Source: Spongilla lacustris (taxonomy: Eukaryota > Porifera > Demospongiae > Spongillida > Spongillidae). From it: a stretch of DNA of 64,000 bases. Positions 1-12,079 of the stretch are shown here, piece after piece (positions within the stretch are counted from its first letter, which is position 1; each line of letters starts with the position of its first letter). Below the pieces are notes generated by a model. That model did no database searches and was not told where the DNA came from. It was given only the letters and a program-made list of their open reading frames with translations. The stretch is taken from positions 8,607,377-8,671,376 of the forward strand of contig OX442419.1 in NCBI GenBank assembly GCA_949361645.1, written 5' to 3'. The position numbers were made by a program, and so were the translations under genes.

Positions 1-1389
1 ATTTTCGGTCCGGCGGACCGTATTCCCTAAGGGAATACGGTCCCCCCCGGACCCAACTCCCTAGGGAATACGGTCCCCCGGACCGAGTTCCCTGGTTGTA
101 CAAAACCAATTAACCGGACTCAATTCCCTAGGGAATTGAGTCCCCCCCCGGACCGTATTCCCTGGTTTTAAATACATGCATGTATATGTATATTCCACCC
201 CTTGCATTCACGTATAAGGGCTGGCACATATGGTTCGAAAAGCAAAAGCCAATGATCGCAGGTCGTCAACTATATAAGCAGCTTCTGTAACAATTTCTTC
301 AGTCTGTAACAATGAACTGTTTTCTTCGATCGGTCTGGGATGCTTATTCTATGACTAATTTGCTATACAAATGTATATTTACATGTATATTTATATTAAG
401 TTGTTACTATTTTTATATGTTCCCATTATGATTTGGTTCGAAAATGATCGCATACAGGTCGTCAACTATGCATGCAGCTTCTGTAGCAATTAACACTGTT
501 TAATATTATCAAATTGTGTGAACACCAAGTGCAGAAAAAGTAGAATAAATTTAATAAAAGATGAAAAGAAATAAATACATATAAAATATCATAATAGTCA
601 ACTGAACATAAGAGAGATGAGGGTACTGGATAAATCTCAATTTCGTACCTGGAAAAAAGAAAACAAAACTAGTACACTTCAGCCATTATTGTTTAGAGAA
701 TGATGCATAAGTGTTTTTCAATCATGTGCATAATAAAAAGTGAATTTCACAGACAAATAACGCTGCTCGTGTGCCCAGATATTTACTGCAGAGGGGGAGG
801 TAGGAAAAAGAAGTTGGATGAGAAGAAAAGTGAGAAGAGGTAAAGGGACACATATAGCTTTAAGCCGCATGTGGGCCCTCAACATTGGTCCTTAATTAGT
901 AGTTAACTCGACCTGGCACACTCTTTAAGTGTGACTGAATGCTTCCTCTATACACCTGTGTCTGGAGAAAAAGAAATGGGATGAGAGTCAAGAGACATGT
1001 TGATATTGAGTGTAATCAATTTCGTACCTAATTAAATCAGCCAAAATGTGAATTTCACAGATAAATAAACTTGGCGGCATCAATTAATATTGCTTGTGTC
1101 TCAGGTGTCTTTTTAGTCTTGAGTGTCACTGTGTATTAGACACATGGCATTAGCAAGATAGCTACTTTTTGCTGTATATGCATGATTAAAGCCATGCTTA
1201 AGGATTACAATAAAACTGAATAACTAACTGTTTTAGTGGTGTTGTATGGGCTGGATGTCTTTCTATAGGTTTGATCGAAAATTTACATAATTATCTTGTA
1301 GGTACAGCATCTCTTTGTAATATCCTCACATGTCTTTAAGCCGTCTGGCTTATGTTTGTGTGCATGTAAAAAGACGTGCCTAGCTATAG

Positions 1390-1700
1390 ATATATGTCAT
1401 CTGAGGGTAAGTGCAAACAAACATGACACACTGACCTTAAATAGATTGATTCCCTCCGGTGGAAACACACAGATGACAATCCTTGTCTTACAGGTGCATG
1501 TACATACAGGTGTATGTCATCTGAGGGTGCGTGCAAACACACTGACCTTAAAATTTCCTACCTATGAGAACACATGATCTCCAATCATCTACACCCTATA
1601 AGAATGCAATACATATACATCATCTGAGAGTAAGTGTAAACACACATGACACATTGACTTTAAATTAACACACTGATTCTCTCCAATAGAAACACATTGT
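1390..1700. repeat. Three imperfect ~110-120 bp tandem repeats
   Basis: The motif TATGTCATCTGAGGGT followed by GTGCAAACA...CACTGACCTTA starts near 1394 and 1514. A more diverged third copy (CATCATCTGAGAGTAAGTG) starts near 1617. The short ORF across this stretch is a by-product of the repeats and is not called. Confidence 0.6.
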
Positions 1701-2890
1701 CACAGTCTTCCTCCGAGAGTTGTGCATCAATAATAATGCACCTTTGAAACACACTGAAAGAACAGTTTTTCAACCTCCCCCTATTACTAGTACCCATACT
1801 AGAGCCCACTAGAAACTTAGACTGCTAGAAAACACAGCAATGGGGAGTTATCGCCAAATCTAAGTGACCAACACACTCGTATTCACCGTAGTCTGTTCGT
1901 TGATTGTGAAGTTAGGAAGGAGCGTTATTATAGGAATGGACCAAACTGACTAGATACCGGTGGTAAAGAACTAGAATTCACTGCAAATAGCAATGTATTC
2001 TTACCTAAACCTGTGATATACTGCTACGAATCGTCGATATCAATCCTCACGCCGCGCCAGTATAGCAATATCAACTTACTCGCTTCTCTTTCCATGGACT
2101 ATGTATAGAATTGCTCAATAACTCTTATGCCCATACCATAGTAATGCTTCTATACCACTTATAGTATAAAGTACACGAATAACAAGCCTTAATTAGCACC
2201 TTGCACCAACACAGTTTATCCCGCCCATGATTCAGGAATATAATAGGCCTATACAGTAGAAGGAAAGTTTGGAGTTCAGTGATCCACTCCAACAGTATGA
2301 CTGTCAGTTCAGTTGCATCAATATCCTACCTGACAGATCACTAGCAGACACTACAGTGATAGGGGAGAGTAGCTGAACTGGTATTAGGACGTGCAAGCGA
2401 TGTTGGCTAATTATATAATCTAGTGTACGGCTACAAAATGAAGAATTAAATCCCGCTTATGCCAACAATTTAGTGCTATTGAAAGTTTGCGACATGAACC
2501 ATCGTAATTGCTGGCTTGCACTCATGTACTGATACACATATAAAAATATGTTGCGCTCATAGACAAACTGCATAAAGATGAGACACAAGATGGTTATCAG
2601 TGTATGAATTGTATTAAGCATAGCATTTGTCAAACATTACATGTCTACAGACCTTATATATTTAACTTGCTATGTATTATATTTGAGAATTGCGATAACA
2701 TCCGAAATCCCTTATTTACTAAATTGGTGCCTACATCACCAATTTAAAACCACGTGCATGCGCGTCACGTAAGACTGAGAACAAGATGGCCGTGGAATGG
2801 TAGGTTATGTTATGAACGTCTGAGACTGAGCTAGCACTCATTGTTCTACTTAAAATGTAGCACTGAATTGCTTTTTTTTTTTTCCAGTGC

Positions 2891-3151
2891 ATGTGTCAGT
2901 ATAGTAAGAAATTACCTTGTACTCCATGCAGGAATAGAAAAGATGTGCATGAAGGAACGCTGAAGTGGGTGCAGTCGTATCGAAAGGACAGGACGTACCC
3001 TGCAATATGCATTATGCGCCGCTACACAGAGTCAGAGAAGTGGCTGATACGAAAGCGTTCGACAGACTTCTCGCTAAGCCATGACGATGTTCTGCTGTAT
3101 GTGGCAGGGAAGAACGAAGATGCAATAGCGGTGGTTTTTAACAGAAGATAG
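2891..3151 (+). pseudogene. Ginger1/Gypsy-type integrase N-terminal (YPYY) domain remnant
   Basis: The 86-residue ORF contains RTYPAICIMRRYTESEKW followed by LIRKRSTDFSLSHDDVLLY. This matches the spacing of the YPYY motif (YP ... S/T..EK..IR+....F....VLYY) seen in the intact Ginger1 transposase at 36179-36493 (YPLGVTENEKRGIRQQ ... LYYR) and in the partial one at 32514-32810. No HHCC zinc finger, DDE core or protease domain follows, so the element cannot encode its own transposase. The upstream tract ttttttttttttccag at about 2871-2886 looks like a splice acceptor, so this may be an internal exon rather than a true start. Confidence 0.5.
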
Positions 3152-4526
3152 AACAAATGCGTTTTAGTAGTATAACGCGTCCAAAAGTGGAGGCCATTAG
3201 GGAAGAGACCGCACCGAAGACAAATCGAGGCACTATACTGTACTGGTCGCACATTCATCTGGACATACGTCGTCAGTAAGCAAAACAATGTATAGAACAT
3301 GCCAGTAGTTGTTATCACTTTTCATTTCTTATCATTACGTTTATATTATTGCTTTTGGGTTCTCCAAAGCTATACATATAAAGATTTAGTACCCAGTTTT
3401 AGACAACCAATTCCAGAAGTGAAGCCAGTGGAGCCCCTGCCAGAGAGGTGCTTCTATGAAATTCATATCAAAAAAGTACTAAAATTGTGGAAGGCATGCA
3501 GGGAAAATTCCACCCTACATGTATGTCAACAAGTAAGCCAAAATTGTGTGGATACTAACACTCTTGTCAATTTTGATTTAGTGACATGAAGATTACATTG
3601 AAGTATATTGTTCAAATATGCTCTGAATAAGAGCTTTGTTTTCCTACAAAGAATGCATATACATGTACAACAAAATTATTCCATATGTACTTTTTATTAT
3701 CCTGAAGGAATTTTTAAGAACAATCTGTCAGTATACAACGAGTCAAAATCATACTTTACAACACTCTTCATGCCAAGAACAGAAGAAAGGAGCACAGCCG
3801 CCTCCAATTAAGCATCTGATGTTGTGAAAGAACTTATGTCTTGTTTCAAGTGTCTTCTTGTGTTTAAATTAATTTCATTATATTAATTCTGCCTTGTGTT
3901 TAAATTATAAATTAGCTATTCACTATAATATATACATTAAATATCTGATGCCGTGAAAGAACTTCTGTCTTGGTTTTAAATTGCTTTCATTATATAAATT
4001 CCAAATTATCAATTATAGAACTTCTGTTCTGTGTTAAAATGCATGGTTTTCATTATAAATTTGTCTGCCTTAACGGTTGCGATTTCGGTGAGAATCGTTT
4101 TCTCTTTTTAATTATAATTACCAGTGGTTGTCAAACGCTAACGGTTGCGATTTCGGTGAGGATCGACCTCTCTTTTAAATTATACACGCCATGATTACCA
4201 GTGGTTGTCAAAATCAAATCTCCTTTGAGTCCTTTCTGTCAGGGAATTGAGTCCGCCTCCTCCCCCGGACTGTATTCCCTGGATGTACAATATTTTACAC
4301 GGACCGTATTCCCTAGGGAGTTGGGTCCGGGGGGGACCGTATTCCCTAAGGGAATACGGTCCGCCGGACCGAAAATTGGGCCGGACCGTATACCCTATGA
4401 CACCGGATTAACCGTTTAATGGGCCTGGCGCAGGGTAAAGCTTGTGGGCCCCCTGCCTCGTATAAATGCAAGCGGGGGGGGGGGGGGGGGGGGCGGGGTC
4501 CCTTGCGTTGGGCCCAGCAGGGCCGG

Positions 4527-5546
4527 TGTGGGAGGGCGGATTGTCCCCCCGTGCAGAATGTCCCCCCGGACATTCTGCACTAGGGCACAATGTCCCCCCG
4601 GGCAAACTGTCCCCCACTAGGGTAAAATGTCCCCCCCCCCCCCGGATAATCCACACTAGGGCGCAATGTCCTACCAATAGGTTAACAAAGGCAGTTATAA
4701 CTTATAAACGTCCAACAGGCTGGTTTTTAATAAAGACCCGTCCTTATATAGCGTAAAAACCATCCTGCCCGGATTGTGCAATACATGATGATGTGGTTCT
4801 ACCCTAGTTCTGTCGAATGTTGAAGCAATAATTCAATTCATACGTCAACATTCGACAAAAACCCTGCAAGTAAGGTTTTTACACTATTCCCACCCTGGAC
4901 GCAGGATGCATGGTATTTACGCTATTTAGGATGGGTTTTAGTCTGGGTACCCGCGACTGATCGGTTGTACTATCACGAACTGACGATGGGATAGCCTTTC
5001 CTGGGATATATCAGGCGGTGCACGCAGTGTGAAGCTGTGTTTTATGTGACATTACTTTTCAGGCTATTTTCCTCAATCTCTCATACTCATCTGATGAGAT
5101 TTCAGCCATGAAGTATATCAATCACCACTCCTTAAATAATGAATGTGTTCGTGTATAAATGTGTGTGTGCTTTGACGACACGGAAAGGATAAGAGCTGTT
5201 TATATATCGTTAAGGAATTTAATTCTAAATGTTCGTGTATGTGTGTCAGTATTGAGCATTTCAAGCGGCGGAACGACATGCAGCTTTGGCGACGGTTAGG
5301 AGCTATTGAGTAATGGCGTCAATGCGATTCCGTGTACTGCCGTAAAAGTTCCCCTGCCTTGTCATAGATGAAATAAAATATTATGAGGGGGGACATTAAA
5401 TTTTACCCTGGAGGGGGACAGTTTGCCCTAGTGTAGATTGTCCGGGGGGACATTGTACACTAGTGCAGAATGTCCGGGGGGACATTGTACACTAGTGCAA
5501 AACGTCCGGGGGGACAAATTTTAGGGGGGCATTGTGCACTACGACA
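4527..5546. mobile_element. CCGG-flanked Ginger1-like MITE, 1020 bp
   Basis: It is flanked by CCGG at 4523-4526 and 5547-5550. It starts TGTG and ends ...CTACGACA, which agrees with Ginger1 termini (TGT...ACA next to CCGG). Inverted subterminal repeats built on TGTCCCCCC / GGGGGGACA with CACTAGGGC or CACTAGTGCA spacers occupy 4540-4670 and 5385-5546. The centre (about 4680-5380) has no coding content that I recognise. Confidence 0.65.
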
Positions 5547-5550
5547 CCGG

Positions 5551-7522
5551 CGTTAGATGTTTGGCGGCCCTAGGCAAATAGGGTCTTGGCAGCCCCTCCA
5601 TCTCGCATTTTCCGGGTTTGAACATAACTCCTTTCGATATCGAGTCATTCGGTTTCCACCACGTGTAGCTGGTTTGTTTCGTACACAGCGCGCACATGCA
5701 TGTAAAAATTTTTATGAAGATACACATGCAAAAGAATTACCTTATGCATGAAAAGCGATTTTTCTAGTTCTAGCTTCAATGGCTGAAAACGAATCAACTG
5801 ATACATGTACTAAATTTGAGTACTGCATAGCAGGGACGGATCAAGGATACTCGGATACGCCTCCACCCAGCGGATACGGGTCATCCGGGTCTGGGGCGGA
5901 GCCCCAGCCGCTTTGCACTTTTAAAGTCACAAAAACAGCATAGTTAACACAGAAAAAAACGCGTAGAATCATTTTGGAATCATTACGTGATATCACATAC
6001 AAATGTTCAATCACACAGTGATTTTACAGAAAATCAAAACGGCCTGATTCGACGCGTTTTTCCCTGTGTATTGCGTACTAAGTAACATGCTAAAATTGAT
6101 ACAATACGACAAGAATTACTTGCTTCTCCCGATCCAGTCCAAGAATGCTGCAGTTTCATTTCGATAAAATCAAAGCTAAGACTTCAAGAATATCTCAGTT
6201 CCGTAATTGATGATATGGATTCAGAAAAGTCTTTATATTCAGCAAGCTTCAATTGCGCACCGTAAATACTGTGGCGAGGTGGTCCAATTTTATATGGGTG
6301 TTCCGTTGGGCCGATACGCCTTTAACACACGCGCATGAGCACGCTGCTTTTCTGTTGTACTTATTAACTAATTAAATTCATCCATTGTGGGCGTGTACAT
6401 ATGTGCATGGATAAATGGGCCCCTATCGTCGGTGGGCCTGGCGCTTTTGCGCCATCTGCGCCCCGGTTAACCTGGCGCTGAGTAGAAATGGTGTGTTCAA
6501 TACATACGGCCATGTGGTCTCGTTCCCAGACCAATATGACGCAATGTTTATCACAAATGTCTCGTCTTACGTCTGGGAACGAGACTAATGAGCACGCTAT
6601 AATAACTAATTAGTTGAGCTTTAAATCGAAGTACAATTTCTTTGGTGTTCCAATTCGTAGTTTACAAGGGCGTCGCGCCCTATAGGTAGGTACCGGCATA
6701 TTTCACGTACGAGTACCGAAATATTGGTGATCCAATATTAAGTAAAAATTGTGACGCGGGTTGCAAATTGTTCAGGTGCATTAAATTCGAGTAAAAGCTG
6801 GTTTGTGTTCGTTTGATGGCTGTCGTGGACTGTTTCTGGATTTATCGGTATGTCGATACATTGTCTATGCTATGACACAGCTCTGGTTTATTTGAAACGT
6901 TTTGTTCAAAATTTCTGGCGCGTAGAAAAAATATGTACCCTTTAGGTTTGGTAGAACTTTTTTGTCTTTAGAGGTACCGGGAAACCGATCAGATTTAGGT
7001 ACTCCCCAGGTCTTAATCTATATGGATTTCAAATTTCACGAACTTTGGTTGATGCCCAAAGCGTCATCCAACAGCCTATGTGTTTAAATATGGCACGTGC
7101 TATTCATGAAGCCAACTGACGTCAAACGTTATTAGGTGGTTAAGCACTGCCCATAAAACATAGTTTTGCAACTTTTTAAGAACATTTCTTACCTTTGAGT
7201 ACCGTATTGCAATAACAAAGTTTAACTCTAAATAAAGACTACCATTATTTTCGAGGTACCGTAAAAAGAAGCATTTCTAAACGCAGTTTTGCTATAAATC
7301 TACATACTATGAAAATACCTTAATTTTTGGGCGATGCCCAAGGCATACCCCAGATTTTCTCAGGTAGTGACTCGTCCCCAGATATCATATTGTACATTGC
7401 CGCGAAAATGGAACTAACGCATGACTGTGCAACTTTCCAGTGTGCTTACAGCCCTACATGTAACCCTTTTAAGATGTTAGCATGCTGCAACGATCTGTTA
7501 GTGTGTCTTTTTCCAAATTAGG
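5551..7522. other. No gene recognised; one short MITE-like hairpin
   Basis: AT-rich non-coding sequence. A GC-rich patch at 5880-5915 (GGGGCGGAGCCCC) resembles the terminal hairpin seen again near 9765 and 39040. Nothing coding is supported. Confidence 0.5.
6517..6585. repeat. 15-bp perfect inverted repeat, small hairpin
   Basis: GTCTCGTTCCCAGAC at 6517-6531 is perfectly inverted at 6571-6585, leaving a 39-bp loop. This is the form of a very small MITE or solo terminal pair. Confidence 0.7.
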
Positions 7523-8752
7523 ATGAAGACTGCAGAAGATTTTAAGAAGTTGATTGAAGGTTTTAGTGGTGATATCAGTGCAGACAATGCACTACAGGTT
7601 TCAGCAATAAGAAATGGCTTGGTAGTGCACATATATACAAACATAATGCAGCAAAGCATTTTTAAAACTGCCAAAATGGTGGCTTTTATTCATGAAGGAG
7701 TATGTGGGAATATTAATGAAGCTCATGGTGAGAATAAAAATTATGAAGAGCATCTTGAAAGCGTTTGGGAAGATATTGTTAATCTATTAGAGGATGAGTT
7801 TTCACTTCCTATTCAAACCACTGCTATACCATCTGTGTACTTATACTTGTCAAACCTCTTTGAAATTAAGAACTCCTTGCAAGAAATGTGGAATAAAGAG
7901 ACAAAAACTAAGAGAATTACTCATTTCAAAGCGGATGCTCAGTCGCAAGTATCAAACTGTTATAAGTAAGCAACATGACAATCGTAAACTTAGACAAGCT
8001 TTGCCGGAGCAGATTGAAAGAAATTTGCATGCACATTTTAAAAAGGAGATAAATCAAAAAGATGCCACTTTGAAGCGGTTGGCAAATGAAAACTTATTAT
8101 TAAAAAACACAGGTAATTTGCATAAAATAGCTTCATTAAAACATTCTTAGGTGAAAATGAGGTCTGCTCATAGGAAACGTGAAAAGTAAAGAGTGTGCTC
8201 TGAAGAGAAGTAATGCCATTATAAGTAAGAAGGTCCGCAATCTTGAGTTGGAAAATGAAGCATTAAGGGCTAATGTGGATTAGAACCACAATTTAGCACA
8301 ATGCATCAGTACTAGACAAGACAAAAAAACTTACAGTACAGCATGTCGTAAAACAATATTCTTGCCTTCAGTATCAGGTGCCTGTATCAAGTGTATGTAA
8401 TGTTATACATGTATAAGCCGTTCTTGAGCACCTTGGAAATGTAACTGTAGATTGCCTTCCTGATCCTCAAACAGTTAGTTACTTTGCCTATGAATTAGGC
8501 ATATTAAAAGCTGGTGAAATATTGTATGATAATGATAATGTAACCCTTTCATGGGATTCAATATCTGTGGAGGGACGTCATATTAATGAAGTTCATATCA
8601 GCATTGCAACAGTTACTCCCACTTCCTATGTGCTACAATTAGGTATGATTATGCTTCCACGACCCCATATTCAGACCTGTTTTAATGTTATTGTAAGTTC
8701 ATACTGCTACTTATTGGAAACGAGGAAGCAGTCAAGAAGATGGAGATGATGT
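7523..8752 (+). pseudogene. Decayed coding region, probably transposon-derived
   Basis: Successive ORF segments on the plus strand look like one broken protein. First come 148 residues (MKTAEDFKKLIEGFSGD...). A lysine-rich coiled-coil stretch follows around 7970-8140 (ALPEQIERNLHAHFKKEINQ, then ATLKRLANENLLLK), then another heptad-like piece at 8200-8280. The segment at 8427-8650 contains LEHLGNVTVDCLPDPQTV and WDSISVEGRHINEVHI. The 'D-S-IS..G.HI.EV' stretch resembles the first acidic block of some cut-and-paste transposases, but I cannot name the family. Frameshifts and stops separate the pieces. Confidence 0.4.
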
Positions 8753-9365
8753 TTCAATGACGCTATATGAATTCTTAGTTGACTATATCACAGATGACTT
8801 GTACATTAGTGAAATTGATGTATAACACTATTCTATACTTCTTATGTGTGTGCAAGACTTGTAAAAAAAATTTGGTGTGATTATATTATAGATTGTAGTT
8901 GCTATAGCGAAGAGAACAAAAACCGTCACAATTTTTTATGCGCTACCGCATGGATTGCCATAGCCGCAAAATCCGATGTTTGGATCGCTATAACTTTTTC
9001 ACTGCTTATGCAAATGCCACGTTTCACATATCATTTTAATTCATTTAATCTGCTCTTTAAGGCAGTACCAAACTTGGTGCAAAATATTGCGTTTGAAAAA
9101 AATTTACCCGTACCTACTATAGGGCCGGTCCGGCCATGGCCGTACCAAATTTTAAGGACTTCACCCAACCACACCCCCTACATGTATTAACTATTGAGGT
9201 TATATGAAAAGTTAATGAATCGATAACATACATATACGTATGTACATACGTATATACGTACACGCAATCATACAATATGACTTCCGTACGCATGCGCGCA
9301 AAGTCTGATTGCTTTGCAGCTGCTTGATTTTTTTTTTTGTCCTTTCTTTTTATAGCCAGTAATCA

Positions 9366-9735
9366 ATGAGTTCTAGCTCTAGTACCACGGGGTTGCGCAC
9401 TAACACGCCCACGGAGAGAATAATAGCGCCAAATCAACCATCATTGCATTGCAGGGTTTTCCTAAACGAAGTTTTGCCCAAGTACACCCGAAAAAGCGAT
9501 CATTTCGGTTTAAAACCTGGAATTGGCTGCACTACGATAAAGCGCGTGACTTAGTGTTGTGCTACATTTGTGTGAATGCTCGTATTGAAGGCAATGTTTC
9601 GAGTGGGCATAATGACTACTCTATTATCTATGATGACAGCCATACTACTTTCTCTAGTTCTGGGCATTCGAACTGGAAAGATGCCACAGTAAAATTCAAA
9701 CGACACGAGCAATCTGATCAATCAGAGCAGATTTT
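9366..9735 (+). pseudogene. hAT-type (ZMYM1-like) TTF zinc-finger N-terminal fragment
   Basis: Residues 1-100 of the 9449 frame read GFPKRSF...RSFRFKTWNWLHYD, then LVLCYICVNA, then SGHSNWKDATVKFKRHEQS. This is the TTF zinc finger order (FP.R.F ... WNWLHYD ... C..C ... G..NWK.A...F..HE.S) found at the N-terminus of hAT transposases and domesticated ZMYM1-like proteins. A serine-rich leader in another frame (from 9366) may be a separate exon, with CATTGCAG at about 9449-9454 as acceptor. The catalytic and dimerisation domains are absent: the fragment stops where a GC hairpin (GGGGCTCCGCCCCAGACCCC, about 9769) begins. Confidence 0.6.
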
Positions 9736-10649
9736 GCATGAGTTTTTCTACTAAAAGCGTTGGCTTCTGGGGCTCCGCCCCAGACCCCCGGTGGGGGAGC
9801 TTACAGCGCTCCCCCACACCCCCTTGCTGGGCGGGAGGGGTGCCCCCCTCCCGCACCCTCCCCGGGACGATGGGTGTGGTTGCCCCTCCCCCGAGCCGTA
9901 CCGAGTTTTTGACCCTTCCGACGCCCCTGGTTTATATATATTATTCGCTTTTGTTAGTGAAGTTGTTTTTGTCAAAATGCGTTCACGTCACTGCTGTTTG
10001 CGGCTGGACACAATTCAGATAATTGGCTAATACGGTATGCCTTTTGAATGGTGCAAAATAATTTACTTTTAGAGCTCATTATAAATCGTACTTTTCGTGA
10101 CCCACATTTCATGCTTTGTTCAAGTCATACCTTCGAGAGAATTGATATTTCGTACCCCCTACCATCGCACTAAATAATTTTACCAGCGCGCACTACCTAC
10201 AATATTACTCGAATAGCCGCGCATCGTTTTTACACGTCCATGTGATGGAGGCGGTAACTGGGAGGGGGTACTTTGATTGTGTGTAGCAAAGACAGCGACA
10301 ATAGGATTTAGGTCAGCAAGTTACAACATCAACAAGACAGATCAAGAAGCATATTTACAACAATTAGAACCAGCCACATTTTTTTTTTCCACTCTACGCG
10401 GCGTGTGTATTTTATGAATAATACGTGCGGTTCGAAAGGAGCATTATCACATAAACAAAGGTCAGGAGCAATGCAGGGTGAGTGGTCGCAGTAATGTGGC
10501 ACCTAGGGATAAGAAATCAAGGCGTTCATAGCAAGCACAGAGATTTCAGCTAATTTACACTCAGTATTTAGTATTTGGCATTGTTACTCACAATGATGCT
10601 GCCAACACACCCACTCAAATTGTGTTATCAATGCAACTAAACAAGTTAT
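9736..10649. other. GC hairpin then non-coding DNA
   Basis: 9765-9900 is a GC-rich stretch starting with a GGGGCTCCGCCCC hairpin, typical of repeat-element ends. 9920-10649 is AT-rich and shows no coding or RNA signal that I can support. Confidence 0.5.
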
Positions 10650-11460
10650 GAGGCTGCATGGTACTGGTTGCTGAGATGAGGGTATAGGTGGCTGAGATGA
10701 GGCTGGTACAGGTGGCTGAGATCTGGGGGTGGGGGTGGGGGGGGGGGGGTTGCAACCCCAACTTTGGTCTGAAATTATAATTTTTTGAGATGCATCCCTA
10801 TTTATTAATCTAGTGTAAGCTTAAAGCATACAGGAAGCAATGTAGTTTCCTATATAGCCATGTAAGTAGAGGGCATCCTCCCCCTTTTTAAACAAAGAGA
10901 GAGCCGTAAGTGGACAGCACCCCTCCTCCCCACTGGTTGAATTAGCCTAAAGCGGACAGCACCCCCCTCTGGTTGAATTGGCCTAAAGCGGACAGCACCC
11001 GCCCCCCCCCCCCCCCCCCCCACACACACACACTGGTTGAATCGACCTAAAGTGGACAACACCCCAGTTTTCATATGTAACCCCCCCCCTCCCCCCTCCC
11101 CTTTTCTGAAATTCTGGATCTGCCCCTGGGCCCTGGCATGGTAGTTCAGATGAGGCTGGTACTGGTGTCTAAGATGAGGCTGTGACTGGTGTCTAAGATG
11201 AGGCTGGTACCAGTGGCTGAGATGAGGCTGTGACTGGTGTCTAAGATGAGGCTGGTACTGGTTTCTAAGATGAGGCTGGTACCAGTGGCTGAGATGAGGC
11301 TGTGACTGGTGTCTGAGATGAGGCTGGTACTGGTGTCTGAGATGAGGCTGGTACAGGTGGCTGAGATGAGGCTAGTACAGGTGGCTGAGATGAGGCTGGT
11401 ACAGGTGGCTGAGATGAGGTTGGTACAGGTGGCTGAGATGAGGCTGGTACTGGTGGTTGG
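10650..11460. repeat. 24-bp minisatellite, interrupted by a G/C-tract element
   Basis: The unit GGCTGAGATGAGGCTGGTAC plus AGGT (24 bp) with CTGGTGTCT variants is repeated many times at about 11138-11460, with a few units at 10650-10720. The gap 10720-11130 is a G/C-tract element inserted in the array. Because 24 is a multiple of 3, both strands give open frames; these are artefacts. Confidence 0.8.
10720..11130 (-). mobile_element. Dispersed G/C-tract repeat element
   Basis: It has poly-G at its left end (10730-10750), poly-C inside, and several degenerate copies of CTGGTTGAATTGGCCTAAAG followed by CGGACAGCACCCC. The same repeated motif occurs at 45300-45480 and, inverted, near 13380. It is a family of non-coding elements with internal about 40-bp repeats. 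Exact ends were not determined. Confidence 0.5.
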
Positions 11461-12079
11461 GAATGGAATTGATACGGAAGAGTATACTATCAGTATTAGT
11501 AGCTAACAGCACCAAGACAAACTTTGAGTAAGACATAAGTAAGGTCCAGCAGTTGCTCTCCATTGTGAAAGAACAACTGCTGTTCATTGGCCCACCTAAC
11601 GTGGCGGCAATACCACAGTAGGCTAGTCTAGTAGCACACACACACACCCGCACCAACCGGTATAGAGTACTTACTTTTAGTAAGCTTGATCGCTGTCAAA
11701 AAAAAAAATGTGGCTACAAGCCAATGCTAGTAGCTATTAGTACCTTTCGTTCCCTTTACGAACCAACCTTTTTTTCTGATTTCCTATTGTCGCAGGCATG
11801 GGGAATCGCTTCTGTAACGAAGAGGTACGCTAAGACTAACCCGCTTTCAAGGCCCGTAGCTTGCCGTAGCAACTTCCCTACGCCTCGTGGTTCGCAACAC
11901 AAATAGAAAAAAGGTGTTTCTTTCCTAGCCTAGTCTTAAAATGGTGATTAGCCCATCGCTGTTTTTGAGTGAGCTCACGTTCCAAAGGTCTTCGGTTGTC
12001 AAGGTCGTTGTCAAGGGCATGACATCATCATTTCAATTTTTCGTAAAACGAACCTAGTGTCCACAAAACATTGGGCCGC

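Larger units (their letters stand above)
1..4402 (+). mobile_element. Ginger1-like non-autonomous element, left end outside window
   Basis: The right end reads ...ccctaTGACA followed by CCGG at 4403-4406, the terminus and target type of the other Ginger1 elements in this window. Both ends carry palindromic subterminal motifs: GGTCCGGCGGACCG and variants of ATTCCCTAAGGGAAT occur at 1-165 and again, inverted, at 4240-4400. The interior holds an integrase N-terminal remnant (2891-3151), three diverged repeats (1390-1700), and otherwise AT-rich sequence with no convincing gene. The left terminus and its target copy would lie upstream of base 1. It is probably a deletion derivative mobilised by a Ginger1 transposase. 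Confidence 0.6.

Noticed and set aside
11309..11656. Open frames over the 24-bp minisatellite
   Set aside because: The period is divisible by three, so both strands stay open; no independent coding evidence.
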